Assembly (NCBI GenBank): GCA_025728475.1
Contig: JAOBJN010000001.1
Span: 62,001-126,000, forward strand
Direction: 5' to 3'
DNA from: Candidatus Lightella neohaematopini
GTDB lineage: Bacteria > Pseudomonadota > Gammaproteobacteria > Enterobacterales > Enterobacteriaceae
DNA length: 64,000 bases
Every line of letters starts with the position of its first letter. The first letter of the stretch is position 1. Below the pieces are notes generated by a model, which was given only the letters and a program-made list of their open reading frames with translations, was not told where the DNA came from and did no database searches. The translations under genes were made by a program, and so were the position numbers. This document shows positions 50,242-60,979 of the stretch, one piece after another.

Positions 50242-51543
50242 TTAATACAAAGTTTTTGCTAAATTAGTAAATAGTACCCCTCTTTCGATAAATGATTTAA
50301 ATTGATCTGTACTAGCACATGCTGGAGATAACAGTACTATGTCATGCCTTTTAACATTAGAAACAATAATATGCATTAATTGATTTAATGTATTGGCTAA
50401 TATTACTGTATTACATAGTGATGCTATTTTATATTTATCCTTACCAAAACAATAGACTAATATATTACTATGATTTAGCCACGGTAATAATGGAGAAAAA
50501 TTAGCTAATTTACTATCTCCTCCAAGAATTAAGTGTAACTTATTCTTAATAATAATACTTTTTAAAGCAGCTTTTGTACTACCAACATTAGTAGATTTTG
50601 AATCATTAATCCATTTAACATCATTACGTTCATGAATTATTTGAAATCTATGTTCTAATCCCCGAAAAGAACATAACGTATTAATACTGATGTTACGAGA
50701 AATATTTAAAATATCTGCTATAGCTAATGCAATTAGAATATTATAATAATTATGTATTCCTTTAACTTTTAATTTATCACATGATAATAATAAATTATTA
50801 TTTACTACTATCCAATTAGTATTATTATATGAATCTATTTTATAATTCCCTAATTTACCAAACGTTATATGATAATTATTATTATATTTTAATAATTCAT
50901 TGTAATATTTATTATTAATAATGCAATATTTAGCATTGTAATATATTTTATATTTAATTGAACTATATTCAATTAATTTTAACGGATAACGATCCATATG
51001 ATCTTCACTAATATTAGTTATAACGGCAATAATTGCATTTAAACTATAAGTAAATTCTAGTTGAAAACTAGATAATTCTATTACGTATATATGATAATAC
51101 TTATCAAGTAATGATAATACTGGTATACCAATATTACCACCAATACCAACCAATAATCCATTAGCTTGTATAATTTTACCTACTAAAGTAGTAACTGTAC
51201 TTTTTCCATTAGAACCAGTAATAGCTATTATTGGTTTATTAACCTCATTAATAAATAATTCAATATCGCTAACTATTTTAATATTTAAACTAATTAATTT
51301 TAGTAATAATGAATATTTTAATTTTAATCCAGGACTAATAACAATTAGTTCAGCAGAAAATAACCATAACTTATTTATTGACCCTAAATGACATGGAATA
51401 TAACTAGGTATTGATTTATATAAATATTTACGTGTATCAATAACTTTCGGGATAACTCCTTTTTTAAGAAAAAATTTAACGCATGATATTCCAGTAATAC
51501 CTAAACCAATAATAACTATATTCTTATTTTTATAATTAATCAT
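50242..51543 (-). CDS. murD: UDP-MurNAc-L-Ala--D-glutamate ligase MurD
   Basis: Adds D-Glu to the stem peptide. Mur ligase ATP loop ITGSNGKSTVTTL (about residue 110), SSFQLEFTYSLNAIIAVITN, and NDSKSTNVGSTKAAL. The C-terminus has LSPACASTDQFKSF. Length is 433 aa against 438. Overlaps mraY by 8 bases. Confidence 0.97.
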   Translation of the reverse strand: MINYKNKNIVIIGLGITGISCVKFFLKKGVIPKVIDTRKYLYKSIPSYIPCHLGSINKLWLFSAELIVISPGLKLKYSLLLKLISLNIKIVSDIELFINEVNKPIIAITGSNGKSTVTTLVGKIIQANGLLVGIGGNIGIPVLSLLDKYYHIYVIELSSFQLEFTYSLNAIIAVITNISEDHMDRYPLKLIEYSSIKYKIYYNAKYCIINNKYYNELLKYNNNYHITFGKLGNYKIDSYNNTNWIVVNNNLLLSCDKLKVKGIHNYYNILIALAIADILNISRNISINTLCSFRGLEHRFQIIHERNDVKWINDSKSTNVGSTKAALKSIIIKNKLHLILGGDSKLANFSPLLPWLNHSNILVYCFGKDKYKIASLCNTVILANTLNQLMHIIVSNVKRHDIVLLSPACASTDQFKSFIERGVLFTNLAKTLY

Positions 51544-52612
51544 TGTTATAATATTTTAATTGCATTAAAGATAATATTAATAATACAAAACAAATTATCC
51601 ATACGCGTACTACAATTAATTGTTCTTTATAACCTTTTAATTCAAAATGATGATGAATCGGTGCCATAAGAAAAATTCTTTTTCTAAATATTTTAAAAAA
51701 TATAACTTGTATTATAACTGACATAGTTTCCACGAAAAAAAATCCACCCATAATTAATAATAAACTTTCTTGGTGTATTAATATAGATATTAATCCTATA
51801 ACACCACCTAATGGTAATGATCCAACATCACCCATAAATAACTTTGCTGGATAACAATTGAACCATAAAAATCCTAAACTAACTCCAACTATTATTGTGC
51901 ATAATACTACTAACTCACTAGATAAATTAATATAATTAATATTAAAATATTTACTAAATTTTATACTGCTAGTAATAAATGATAAAATTAATAATCCAGT
52001 ACTGGTAAATATTATTGGTACAATTGCTAATCCATCTAATCCATCAGTAAGATTAACAGCATTACTAGTTCCAACTATTATCAAATAAGATAATATTATA
52101 AATATTAAATAAGAACAAATTTTAATATTTCCAATAAAAGGAATAATAATTAATATTTTATAACTTATAATATTATTAATTAAAATACAAATAATAACTA
52201 CTATTGATAATACTGATTGCCATAAATATTTTTTAATAGCACTTAATCCTTGTATATTATTACAACGAATTTTATAATAGTCATCTATAAATCCTATAAA
52301 ACTATAACCAATAAGTAAAAACATTATGTATTGTATAAATATATTATTATAATCTACCCATAAGAATATAGATAATATAATTGTTATATTTATAATAATA
52401 CCACCCATGGTTGGGGTATTATTTTTTTTTTTATGAGATTTAGGATAGTAATATCTTTCTATTTGTCTACAGTTTAAATTAACTAAAATAGGAAAAATTA
52501 TATATCCAATAAATATAGTAATAATAAATGTAGTTAATAAAATAATACATAATATGTATATATTTAATGTATTAATGTGATAACAATAATAATTAATTAA
52601 TTTTACTAACAT
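51536..52612 (-). CDS. mraY: Phospho-MurNAc-pentapeptide translocase MraY
   Basis: Multi-pass inner-membrane enzyme that makes lipid I. About ten hydrophobic segments. Catalytic Asp motifs are GFIDDYYKIR (about residue 115), NLTDGLDGLA and MGDVGSLPLGG. The C-terminal APIHHHFELKG is present. Length is 358 aa against 360. An A11 tract (plus-strand T at 52422-52432) is read in frame as SHKKKNN. Overlaps murF by 7 bases. Confidence 0.97.
   Translation of the reverse strand: MLVKLINYYCYHINTLNIYILCIILLTTFIITIFIGYIIFPILVNLNCRQIERYYYPKSHKKKNNTPTMGGIIINITIILSIFLWVDYNNIFIQYIMFLLIGYSFIGFIDDYYKIRCNNIQGLSAIKKYLWQSVLSIVVIICILINNIISYKILIIIPFIGNIKICSYLIFIILSYLIIVGTSNAVNLTDGLDGLAIVPIIFTSTGLLILSFITSSIKFSKYFNINYINLSSELVVLCTIIVGVSLGFLWFNCYPAKLFMGDVGSLPLGGVIGLISILIHQESLLLIMGGFFFVETMSVIIQVIFFKIFRKRIFLMAPIHHHFELKGYKEQLIVVRVWIICFVLLILSLMQLKYYNND
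52422..52432. repeat. In-frame A11 tract within mraY
   Basis: Eleven consecutive T on the plus strand, coding-strand A11, inside an otherwise normal mraY frame. The longest homopolymer I noted in an intact gene of this window and a comparator for the lipB and dapB tracts. Confidence 0.8.
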
Positions 52613-53976
52613 AGTATATTATTAATAAGTATATTTACTATATGATTAGCTAAAGTATTGTGTGACCCTTTAATTAATACAATTATACTATTATGATACA
52701 ATATTAGTTTCTTTGTATATTTAATTAAATCAATTAAATCAAAGAAATGTTTATTGTGATTAATGTTTTTACCTAAAAAATAACTTAATTTACCTATTGT
52801 TAAGATTTCATTAATTTTAAAATTTTTTATTATTTTACCAATAAAATTATGATATAATATACTTTTATTTCCTAGTTCTAATATATCGCTAATAATCATA
52901 ATTTTGTAACCATTAAATTTAGACAAAGTTCTAGCAGCTAATATAGTAGAACTAACATTAGCGTTATAACTATCATCAATTAGTAATTTATTTTTACTTA
53001 AAAAAATAGGATATAATCTACTATTAATTGGTAATAATTGTGATATACCTTGAATTACAGCCGATAGTGGTGCACCAGCTAAAATAGCTAGGGAACTAGC
53101 TGCTATAATATTAGAAATATTGTATATACCAAATATTGGTATAGTTAGTTTGCATTTACCAATTGGTGTATATAAATAGTAATCAATATTATTATTAATG
53201 TTAATTTTATTGATAACAAAAAAATGTGCTAAATTATTCTTATATAGAGAAAAATACCAAATTTTTTTGTCATAGAAAAATATTTTCCAATTTTGGATAT
53301 CATTACTATTAAGATTAATAACACAATGACGTACTGATTTTTCTAAAAATATTTCACTTTTAGCTTTTGATACTCCATAAATATCTTTAAATCCTTTTAG
53401 ATGAGCAAAAGAAATATTATTAATTAATACTATTTCTGGTTTTACTAAACTATTAGTCCACATAATATCATTGAATTTATTAGCACCTAATTCAATAACA
53501 ATAAAATTATGTTTTGAAGTTAATTTTAATAAAGTTATTGGTACTCCAATATCATTATTTTGATTACCAAAATTACATAATACACGACCACATTGCTTTA
53601 AAATGCTAGTAGTAATTTCTTTTACTGATGTTTTACCAGAAGAACCGGTAATAGTTAACGCTTTTACTGAATATTGTTGTCTAACCCATAAACTTAATTT
53701 TCCTAATGCTATTTTAGTATTAGAAACTATTAATTGAGGAACATTGATTTTATATTCATAACAAACTAAAATAGCTATTGCACCATTATGAATTGCTTCT
53801 AATATAAAATTATGAGAATCAAAATTCTTACCTTTTAAAGCAATAAATAAACATTTTTTATTTTTTGTAATTGTTCTTGAATCAAGACTAATTGTAAATA
53901 TCATATCATTATTAACATTATTAATTAATTTAGCATTAATTATTGACGCAATTTTGGATAAAGTAATTGATAACAT
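52606..53976 (-). CDS. murF: UDP-MurNAc-tripeptide--D-Ala-D-Ala ligase MurF
   Basis: Adds the D-Ala-D-Ala made by Ddl. It has DSRTITKNKKCLFIALKG near the N-terminus, ATP loop TGSSGKTSVKEI, NQNNDIGVPITLL and DDSYNANVSSTI. Length is 456 aa against 452. Its start is 2 bases before the murE stop and its end overlaps mraY, so the mur genes appear translationally coupled. Ends in TAG. Confidence 0.97.
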   Translation of the reverse strand: MLSITLSKIASIINAKLINNVNNDMIFTISLDSRTITKNKKCLFIALKGKNFDSHNFILEAIHNGAIAILVCYEYKINVPQLIVSNTKIALGKLSLWVRQQYSVKALTITGSSGKTSVKEITTSILKQCGRVLCNFGNQNNDIGVPITLLKLTSKHNFIVIELGANKFNDIMWTNSLVKPEIVLINNISFAHLKGFKDIYGVSKAKSEIFLEKSVRHCVINLNSNDIQNWKIFFYDKKIWYFSLYKNNLAHFFVINKININNNIDYYLYTPIGKCKLTIPIFGIYNISNIIAASSLAILAGAPLSAVIQGISQLLPINSRLYPIFLSKNKLLIDDSYNANVSSTILAARTLSKFNGYKIMIISDILELGNKSILYHNFIGKIIKNFKINEILTIGKLSYFLGKNINHNKHFFDLIDLIKYTKKLILYHNSIIVLIKGSHNTLANHIVNILINNILC

Positions 53977-53977
53977 T

Positions 53978-55489
53978 TTATGTTTTTAATAAATTATTGA
54001 CTACAAGTTTGTCAGAATAATAAAAATAATTATTTTTAATAATTTGATAATTTTCGTGACCTTTTCCAGCAATAACGATTACATCTTTCCTATTAGCGTT
54101 ATTTATAGCATAATTAATTGCTTGACTACGATCAAAAATAATTTTAGTTATTTTTTTAATATTATTCATACCAGATTTTATATCATTAATTATTGATAAC
54201 AATGACTCATTACGAGGGTTATCACTAGTAATAATACTTATATCAGCATAATTATTAGCAATATAACCCATTATTGCTCTTTTTTGTTTATCTCTTTCAC
54301 CACCACAGCCAAATACACACCATAATCTGTTACTACAATAATTTCTACTAACTAATAATAATTTTTTAAGTGCTTCAGGATTATGAGCATAATCAATAAT
54401 TACTATTGGATGATTTACTAAATTTATAATTTCCATTCTACCAACTATTGGTTTTAAATATTTAGCAGTAGTTATTAATTCTGATAATGGATAGTTTAAT
54501 GATAATAGAGTAATTAATGCTAATAATACATTTGTAGCATTAAATTCACCTATTAATTTAGTATTAATACTACCATTACCCCAAAAAGAACAAAATTTAA
54601 TATTAGTATTATTAATAGTATATGATATATCATCAGCATATAGCCAATAATTATCATAATAATTGGATAATTTTTTATTTATTGATACTACTGAAACATT
54701 AGGTATTTTTTTTGCCCAAATTGCTCCAATAGAGTCATCAATATTTATAATGTTATGATTTATATTGAATTTATTAAATAATTGCCATTTACTAAGAATA
54801 TATTGTTTCATACTACCATGATAATCCAAATGATCATGACTAATATTACTAAGTATCGCAGCATTAAAATGTAAATCATCTATTCTATTTTGTATAATTC
54901 CGTGAGAAGAAATTTCTAATGTCACAAATTTTACTCTATTCAAAACAAAATTTAACAATTGTCTTTGAATATCTATTGGCGATACTGTAGTATTATATGT
55001 TGGTAATAAATAATTATTTTTAATTATACCATTACCAATAGTGCTCATAATTGCACTATTTTCTCCTAATAGATATACCCATTGTGATACTAAATTAGTA
55101 ATAGTAGTTTTACCATTAGTACCAGTAACACCAACTAATTTAATTTTCTTTGATGGGTGATTAAAAAATCTTCCAGCTAATGCTGATAATCTTAATTTTA
55201 AATTTTTAAATAAAATAATTGGGATATTAGTGTAATATTTTAAACTATTAATATAATTACTATTAAATTCAACAATTACTGCTTGTGCCCCATTTTTTAT
55301 AGCAATTGCTATATAATTAAAACCATGAGTATTATGACCGCTGATAGCAATAAACAAACTACCATTAATCACTAGATCACTATGTAATGTAATATCGGTA
55401 ATATTATATTTAGATAAATCATAATTATTATCTAATATAATAATATCTTTAATCCATGGAAAAATTAAACTATATAAACTACAATTCAT
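53978..55489 (-). CDS. murE: UDP-MurNAc-dipeptide--meso-DAP ligase MurE
   Basis: Adds the third stem-peptide residue. ATP loop [13 protein letters not shown] (about residue 120), ISSHGIIQNRIDDL and VIDYAHNPEALKKLL. The substrate-choosing motif is DNPR (SDNPRNESL), diagnostic of meso-diaminopimelate rather than lysine. Length is 503 aa against 495. This makes the frameshifted dapB important for the cell wall. 64 bases separate it from rsmH, where ftsL and ftsI are lost. Confidence 0.97.
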   Translation of the reverse strand: MNCSLYSLIFPWIKDIIILDNNYDLSKYNITDITLHSDLVINGSLFIAISGHNTHGFNYIAIAIKNGAQAVIVEFNSNYINSLKYYTNIPIILFKNLKLRLSALAGRFFNHPSKKIKLVGVTGTNGKTTITNLVSQWVYLLGENSAIMSTIGNGIIKNNYLLPTYNTTVSPIDIQRQLLNFVLNRVKFVTLEISSHGIIQNRIDDLHFNAAILSNISHDHLDYHGSMKQYILSKWQLFNKFNINHNIINIDDSIGAIWAKKIPNVSVVSINKKLSNYYDNYWLYADDISYTINNTNIKFCSFWGNGSINTKLIGEFNATNVLLALITLLSLNYPLSELITTAKYLKPIVGRMEIINLVNHPIVIIDYAHNPEALKKLLLVSRNYCSNRLWCVFGCGGERDKQKRAIMGYIANNYADISIITSDNPRNESLLSIINDIKSGMNNIKKITKIIFDRSQAINYAINNANRKDVIVIAGKGHENYQIIKNNYFYYSDKLVVNNLLKT

Positions 55490-55553
55490 TATATAATATT
55501 TATAATTATGTCAAATAATACTATTTTATATTTTATATATTAATTTAATTAAA

Positions 55554-56498
55554 TTAATATATTTTTTGAGCAATACGTAAAATAGCGCTACGTGATCGCC
55601 TATTATTACTTATTTCATTTAGTGATGGTTTAATTTTTTTTAAAAACTTAAATTTTTTATCTTTATTAATGTTTAAGATAGATTGCTGATTTATACTAAA
55701 TGAATTTACACTATCAATAGTAGTAATTGGTGACATAAAATGTTTTATTATTCTATCTTCTAACGAATGGAAACTAATAATAGATAAAATACCTTTAAAT
55801 GATAATATATGAGATATACTACTTAATAGTAACTTAATTTCTTCTAATTCTTTATTGATGAACATGCGAATTGCACGAAAACTTTTAGTTGCCGGATGTT
55901 TTTTACTATATGTATTAATATTTTTATAACTTTTAATAATAATTTTTGATAAATCCATAGTGCTTGTTACACTATTATATTTTTTAAATCTACATATATT
56001 TTTACTAATATATTTTGCATAACGCTCTTCACCTAAATTATGTAATACTGAATAAATATCATTATATTTAGCATGATTTAACCAATATCCAGCAGTATAA
56101 CCTATTGTATTATTCATCCGCATGTCTAACGGTCCATTCTTCATATAAGAAAAACCTCTATTAGAATCATCTAATTGCATTGATGATATACCTAAATCTA
56201 ATAATATTCCATCAATATGTCCTAATAAATTTAATTTTTTTATATATTTTATCATATTAGAAAAGTTATCATAAATAATATAACATCTATTATCTAAAAT
56301 ATTATAGGCAACTTTTATAGCTAATGGATCACGATCCATTACTATTAATTTACCATTTTTGTTTAGTTTAGATAATATTAATTTAGCATGTCCTCCAGAA
56401 CCAAAAGTAGCATCTACATATATACCATCAGGTTTTATATGTAAGCTATTAACAGCTTCATTTAATAATACTGTATTATGTTTATAATTATTAATCAT
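55554..56498 (-). CDS. rsmH: 16S rRNA m4C1402 methyltransferase RsmH
   Basis: N4-methylates C1402 of 16S rRNA. The SAM motif is YVDATFGSGGHAKLIL near residue 35; GILLDLGISSMQLDD and RGFSYMKNGPLDMRM are the next family blocks; SFHSLEDRIIKHFM and NRRSRSAILRIA end the protein. Length is 314 aa against 313. First gene of the surviving dcw cluster; mraZ upstream is absent. Confidence 0.97.
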   Translation of the reverse strand: MINNYKHNTVLLNEAVNSLHIKPDGIYVDATFGSGGHAKLILSKLNKNGKLIVMDRDPLAIKVAYNILDNRCYIIYDNFSNMIKYIKKLNLLGHIDGILLDLGISSMQLDDSNRGFSYMKNGPLDMRMNNTIGYTAGYWLNHAKYNDIYSVLHNLGEERYAKYISKNICRFKKYNSVTSTMDLSKIIIKSYKNINTYSKKHPATKSFRAIRMFINKELEEIKLLLSSISHILSFKGILSIISFHSLEDRIIKHFMSPITTIDSVNSFSINQQSILNINKDKKFKFLKKIKPSLNEISNNRRSRSAILRIAQKIY

Positions 56499-56621
56499 AA
56501 TCTAATTATATATCTTATAAAGATCTTATTGAATTAATATAATATTTTATTTTAAAAAAATTTAATTTATTCTATTCTACATTAGAAAATTTAACACTAA
56601 AATAAAAAATTAACGTCATTT

Positions 56622-58712
56622 ATGAAAAATACTTTATTTTATATATTAAAAGTATTAATTGTAATATATCTTGTATTTTCATATACACTATATACAAAAG
56701 CAGAAATTTATAATAATAAATCTATTAATATTTATTCTGATATAATTAATATTTATCACAATAAATTAATAATCTTATTAGGACATGTACTTTTACAGAA
56801 AGATAATAATACTATTTGCTCAGATAAAATAATTTTAGAGTATATAGAATTAAAAAACAATAAAAGTTTTTTAATAAAAGTAACAGCTACTGGACATGTT
56901 GTATTTTTTAACAAAATAAATAAAATTATTGGAGACAAAATAAAATTATATCTTGATGTTTATAATACTTATATTAATAGTCGTTATAATATAATAAAAA
57001 TTAAAAAAAATTACGATTTGTATAATACAATATATAATGTTAATAGTGTATCTATAATCAATGGAAAATTATATCTATGTTCTATAAATCGTAATAATGT
57101 AATTATTTATGGATCTAAAATAATTTATAATTATTATGATAATATTATCAAAATATGGCATGCTAAACTTAAGTTAAATAATATACCTATATTTTATAGT
57201 CCATATTTATCATTTACTTATAATAATAAATTGTCATATTTTGGTATATTACTACCAAGAGTTGGTTATAATAAAGGAATAGAATTAGATATTCCTTATA
57301 GACTATTTAGTAATTTTCATTCTTATGAAATAATTATTATTCCTAACATAAAGCAAAATATTTTTAGTATAAAAAATAAGTTTAATTATTTATATAAAAA
57401 TTATTATGGATCATTAGAATTTTCTTTTATCCCTAATCAAAAAAAAGTAAATAGTAATTTATGGTTATTAAATTGGTTTAATACACTAAAAAAAAACAAC
57501 TATCAATTAGATATTATCTATAATAAGTCTAATAATTATGATTTTATAAAATCATTAAATATTAATAGTTATTTCAATAATAAAATAATTAAAAAATATT
57601 ATTTATTAGTAAATAATAAAAATATTAATAGTAATATTTTATATGAAAAATTTTTGATAAAAAACAATAACTATAATACTAATTCATTTATTGATTTTTA
57701 TTATTATAATAATCTATACAATCTGTATAATAAATTAATTGATTTTACTATATTGGGTCAATTTACTAAATATAACATTAATAATGATATATTAAGGTAC
57801 TTTTATGCTATCCCTAAATTAAATTATTCAATTCCTACTAAATTAGGAATAATAAATTTATTATTTAATTTAAATACTATATATAAAAATAAAAATATTA
57901 GCTTAAATTTTTATAATAAAGTTAATAACTTACTTGATAATAAGTACACAAATATAATACCAGAAATAAATATCAATTGGCATATAATAATGAAATTATT
58001 TATTAATAATAATTATACACAACTCATTAAACCAACTATAGAATATCAATATAATATATTAAATAATAATTTTAATTTTGATAATTTTTATCAAAAAAAT
58101 CTTGTTTATTTTAGTAATATTAACAAAAAGAAATTCTCTAATCATTATCTTTTTGAGGGATTTAAAACATTTATTTTTAATAAAAACTTAGAAAAATTAT
58201 ATTTTTCATTAGGTAAAATACATTATATATCATTTAATTATGATAAATACGATAAAATAATAAATAATATTTGGTTTAATCAAAATATCACAAATTTTAA
58301 GAATAAATTATTTATTGATAGTAGTACAGAATTTATTAAAAATATAAATAATATTATATTTAATAATACAAAAATTAAGTACAAATTTGCGAATAAACGA
58401 TTTTTAACTATAAATTATTACTATCTAAACTTAAAATATTTAAATTTGGATAAATTATTTCCTGTTATTAAACATCAAATTGGAGTAAATTTTGATTGGA
58501 TTATTAATAATAATTGGACTATTAATAGTCAAAATAATTTCGATATAAAAAATAATAATATAGATAATCAATTTTTTAATATAAAATATGAAAATTGTCA
58601 TTTTAATTTTATTATTAAGTATGAATATAAATTAACATATAATAAAATATCTAATAATTTAATTAAAAAAAATAATAACCATTTTTCTTTTAATATTAGT
58701 ATAAATAATTAA
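56622..58712 (+). CDS. lptD: LPS-assembly outer-membrane protein LptD
   Basis: Barrel protein that inserts LPS into the outer leaflet with LptE. Signal peptide at residues 1-27, an OstA/LptA-like periplasmic domain to about 150, then the barrel, with the family block NIPIFYSPYLSF near residue 190. Length is 696 aa against 784. Only three cysteines remain: C66, C153 (aligned with E. coli C173) and C659 (aligned with C724, where E. coli has CC and this has CH). The C31 equivalent is missing. Followed by surA, the E. coli order. Confidence 0.92.
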   Translation: MKNTLFYILKVLIVIYLVFSYTLYTKAEIYNNKSINIYSDIINIYHNKLIILLGHVLLQKDNNTICSDKIILEYIELKNNKSFLIKVTATGHVVFFNKINKIIGDKIKLYLDVYNTYINSRYNIIKIKKNYDLYNTIYNVNSVSIINGKLYLCSINRNNVIIYGSKIIYNYYDNIIKIWHAKLKLNNIPIFYSPYLSFTYNNKLSYFGILLPRVGYNKGIELDIPYRLFSNFHSYEIIIIPNIKQNIFSIKNKFNYLYKNYYGSLEFSFIPNQKKVNSNLWLLNWFNTLKKNNYQLDIIYNKSNNYDFIKSLNINSYFNNKIIKKYYLLVNNKNINSNILYEKFLIKNNNYNTNSFIDFYYYNNLYNLYNKLIDFTILGQFTKYNINNDILRYFYAIPKLNYSIPTKLGIINLLFNLNTIYKNKNISLNFYNKVNNLLDNKYTNIIPEININWHIIMKLFINNNYTQLIKPTIEYQYNILNNNFNFDNFYQKNLVYFSNINKKKFSNHYLFEGFKTFIFNKNLEKLYFSLGKIHYISFNYDKYDKIINNIWFNQNITNFKNKLFIDSSTEFIKNINNIIFNNTKIKYKFANKRFLTINYYYLNLKYLNLDKLFPVIKHQIGVNFDWIINNNWTINSQNNFDIKNNNIDNQFFNIKYENCHFNFIIKYEYKLTYNKISNNLIKKNNNHFSFNISINN

Positions 58713-58734
58713 TCCATAATAGATAATTAAAATT

Positions 58735-59988
58735 ATGTATTTACTAATTAGTATATTTATGAATTTAATATTAACTAGTTATATATATTCTGCACCAATT
58801 ATGTTAGACAGAATAAATACTATTGTAAATAATAATTTAATTTTAGATAGTGATATTAATAATGAATTACAATATGTATTAAGAAATAACAAATATATAT
58901 CCTATAATAATTATGATTATTATATTATGTATTATAGAATTATGTATACATTAGTAATTAATAATATAATTTTTTCTAAAAATATTACTAATAGTAAACA
59001 AATAGAAAATATAATAAAAATGGTTCTTGAAGATAAAAATATAAATAATATAAGTTTTTTTACACCAAAAATGAGATTTAATTTTATTAAAAATAAAGTT
59101 TATCAAATAATTTTAAACAAACAGATAAATGACTATATTATACAAAATGTAATAATTCCAATACAAGAAATTAATGTTTTATCACAACAAATAATAAATA
59201 AATATTTTTATAAAGTTAGAGTTAAGGTAAGCTATTTTATAATTAATTTATCAAAATATACATCTAGTGATAAAATAAAAATAATAAAAATAATTAATAA
59301 TTCTATTGATTATAGTAATAATTGTTTATACTTAAATAAATTAAAATATTTAATAAATAAAAAATTAATTAGCATAAAAAAATACAGTAATAATAATTGG
59401 CAATTAATAAATAATATGCCATTATTAATAAAACAACACATAAAAAAAATTTATAAAAATATATTAATTGGCCCAATTTGTACAAAAAATAGCATATACT
59501 TTATTAAAGTAAATGATATTTGTAAGTTAAATAAATATACTATAAGTAATAAAATATATATCATAAGATATATTATAATTAATCAAAAATATTTTGATAA
59601 TAATTTATTAATACATAATTTTAATAAAATTAAAAAACAAATTTTTAATAAAACTATTGATTTTAACGGTATTATTAATAGATTAACATTAGGTAATAAT
59701 AATTTTTACAATACTGGTATATGGTTTAGTAGTATTGATCGTATACATCCAATAATAAAAAAAATAATTTTAAATATGGATACTAATAACATTAGTAATC
59801 CTATTAAAATAGGGTGTAATTGGTATATCATACAATTATTAAATATTTATAATAAACATAATGATTTTTTAAAAAAATATAGTTATTTAATAATTTTAAA
59901 ACGTTACTTTTCAGAGGTAATAAAAATTTTTATTAACAAACAATATAATCAATCTTATATCAATTCTAATATCAATAACTATGAATAA
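58735..59988 (+). CDS. surA: Periplasmic chaperone SurA
   Basis: Chaperone that escorts outer-membrane proteins such as LptD. Signal peptide at about residues 1-19, then a SurA N-terminal domain (DRINTIVNNNLILDSDIN, E. coli DKVAAVVNNGVVLESDV). The regions where the two parvulin domains should lie are full length (417 aa against 428) but so diverged that I cannot make out isomerase residues. It is probably a chaperone only. Overlaps pdxA by 8 bases. Confidence 0.92.
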   Translation: MYLLISIFMNLILTSYIYSAPIMLDRINTIVNNNLILDSDINNELQYVLRNNKYISYNNYDYYIMYYRIMYTLVINNIIFSKNITNSKQIENIIKMVLEDKNINNISFFTPKMRFNFIKNKVYQIILNKQINDYIIQNVIIPIQEINVLSQQIINKYFYKVRVKVSYFIINLSKYTSSDKIKIIKIINNSIDYSNNCLYLNKLKYLINKKLISIKKYSNNNWQLINNMPLLIKQHIKKIYKNILIGPICTKNSIYFIKVNDICKLNKYTISNKIYIIRYIIINQKYFDNNLLIHNFNKIKKQIFNKTIDFNGIINRLTLGNNNFYNTGIWFSSIDRIHPIIKKIILNMDTNNISNPIKIGCNWYIIQLLNIYNKHNDFLKKYSYLIILKRYFSEVIKIFINKQYNQSYINSNINNYE

Positions 59989-60979
59989 TTATAATATTAT
60001 TATTACTACAGGTGAACCTTCAGGAGTTGGATCAGATTTGATTGTTCATTTAGCACAATATAAATGGCCAGTAAATATTATTGCTTGTGCTGATCCTAAT
60101 TTATTAATTAGTAGATCAAAAGAGTTGTCATTACCATTGAAAATATACAATTATTCACCTAATATAAGAAAAAATTATATATCTAAAGGTGAAATTTTAG
60201 TATTACCAGTTTATACTAAAAATAAAGTAATTACTGGTAAATTAGATATAAGTAATAGTGAATATACTATTAATTCTTTAAAAGAAGCATGTAATTTTTG
60301 TTTATTAAATAACTTTTCAGCTCTTATTACAGGACCAGTAAATAAAGCAGTTATTAATGATAGTGGAATTAATTTTACTGGTCATACTGAGTTTTTATCA
60401 AAATTATGTCAAAAACCAGTTTTAATGATGTTTATGTATAAAAATATACGTATTGCTTTAGCCACAACTCATCTACCATTAAGTTATGTATCAAAATTAA
60501 TTACTAAAAAATTACTATATAATAGTATTATGATTCTACATACTTGCTTAAAATATGATTATAAAATTTCTAATCCATGTATTTATGTTTGCGGTTTAAA
60601 TCCCCATGCAGGAGAAAATGGATTTTTAGGAACTGAAGAAATTAATATTATTACCCCATTAATTAATTCTCTAAAAAAGAATAATTATAATATTCATGGA
60701 CCATTACCAGCAGATACAATTTTTCAAAGTAAATACTTAAATCATGCTGATGTTATATTAACTATGTATCATGATCAATTACTTCCATTAGTAAAATATT
60801 GTTTTTTTGATAAAATAGTAAATGTTACTTTAGGATTACCTTTTGTTAGAACTTCAGTATGTCATGGTACTGCATTAGAAATAGCTGGATCTAATAAAGT
60901 TAATACAAATAACATAAAAAATGTATTGTATACTACTATTAATATAATGAAATTAAAATATGGTTATGAATTACAATAA
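59981..60979 (+). CDS. pdxA: 4-hydroxythreonine-4-phosphate dehydrogenase PdxA
   Basis: NAD-dependent step of pyridoxal-5'-phosphate synthesis. TTGEPSGVGSDL starts the protein; metal ligands are His in TTHLPLSYV, GLNPHAGENG and YHDQLLPLVKY. GTALEIAGSNKVNT closes it. Length is 332 aa against 329. PLP is needed by BioA and BioF in this window. Coupled to surA and rsmA by overlaps. Confidence 0.96.
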   Translation: MNNYNIIITTGEPSGVGSDLIVHLAQYKWPVNIIACADPNLLISRSKELSLPLKIYNYSPNIRKNYISKGEILVLPVYTKNKVITGKLDISNSEYTINSLKEACNFCLLNNFSALITGPVNKAVINDSGINFTGHTEFLSKLCQKPVLMMFMYKNIRIALATTHLPLSYVSKLITKKLLYNSIMILHTCLKYDYKISNPCIYVCGLNPHAGENGFLGTEEINIITPLINSLKKNNYNIHGPLPADTIFQSKYLNHADVILTMYHDQLLPLVKYCFFDKIVNVTLGLPFVRTSVCHGTALEIAGSNKVNTNNIKNVLYTTINIMKLKYGYELQ

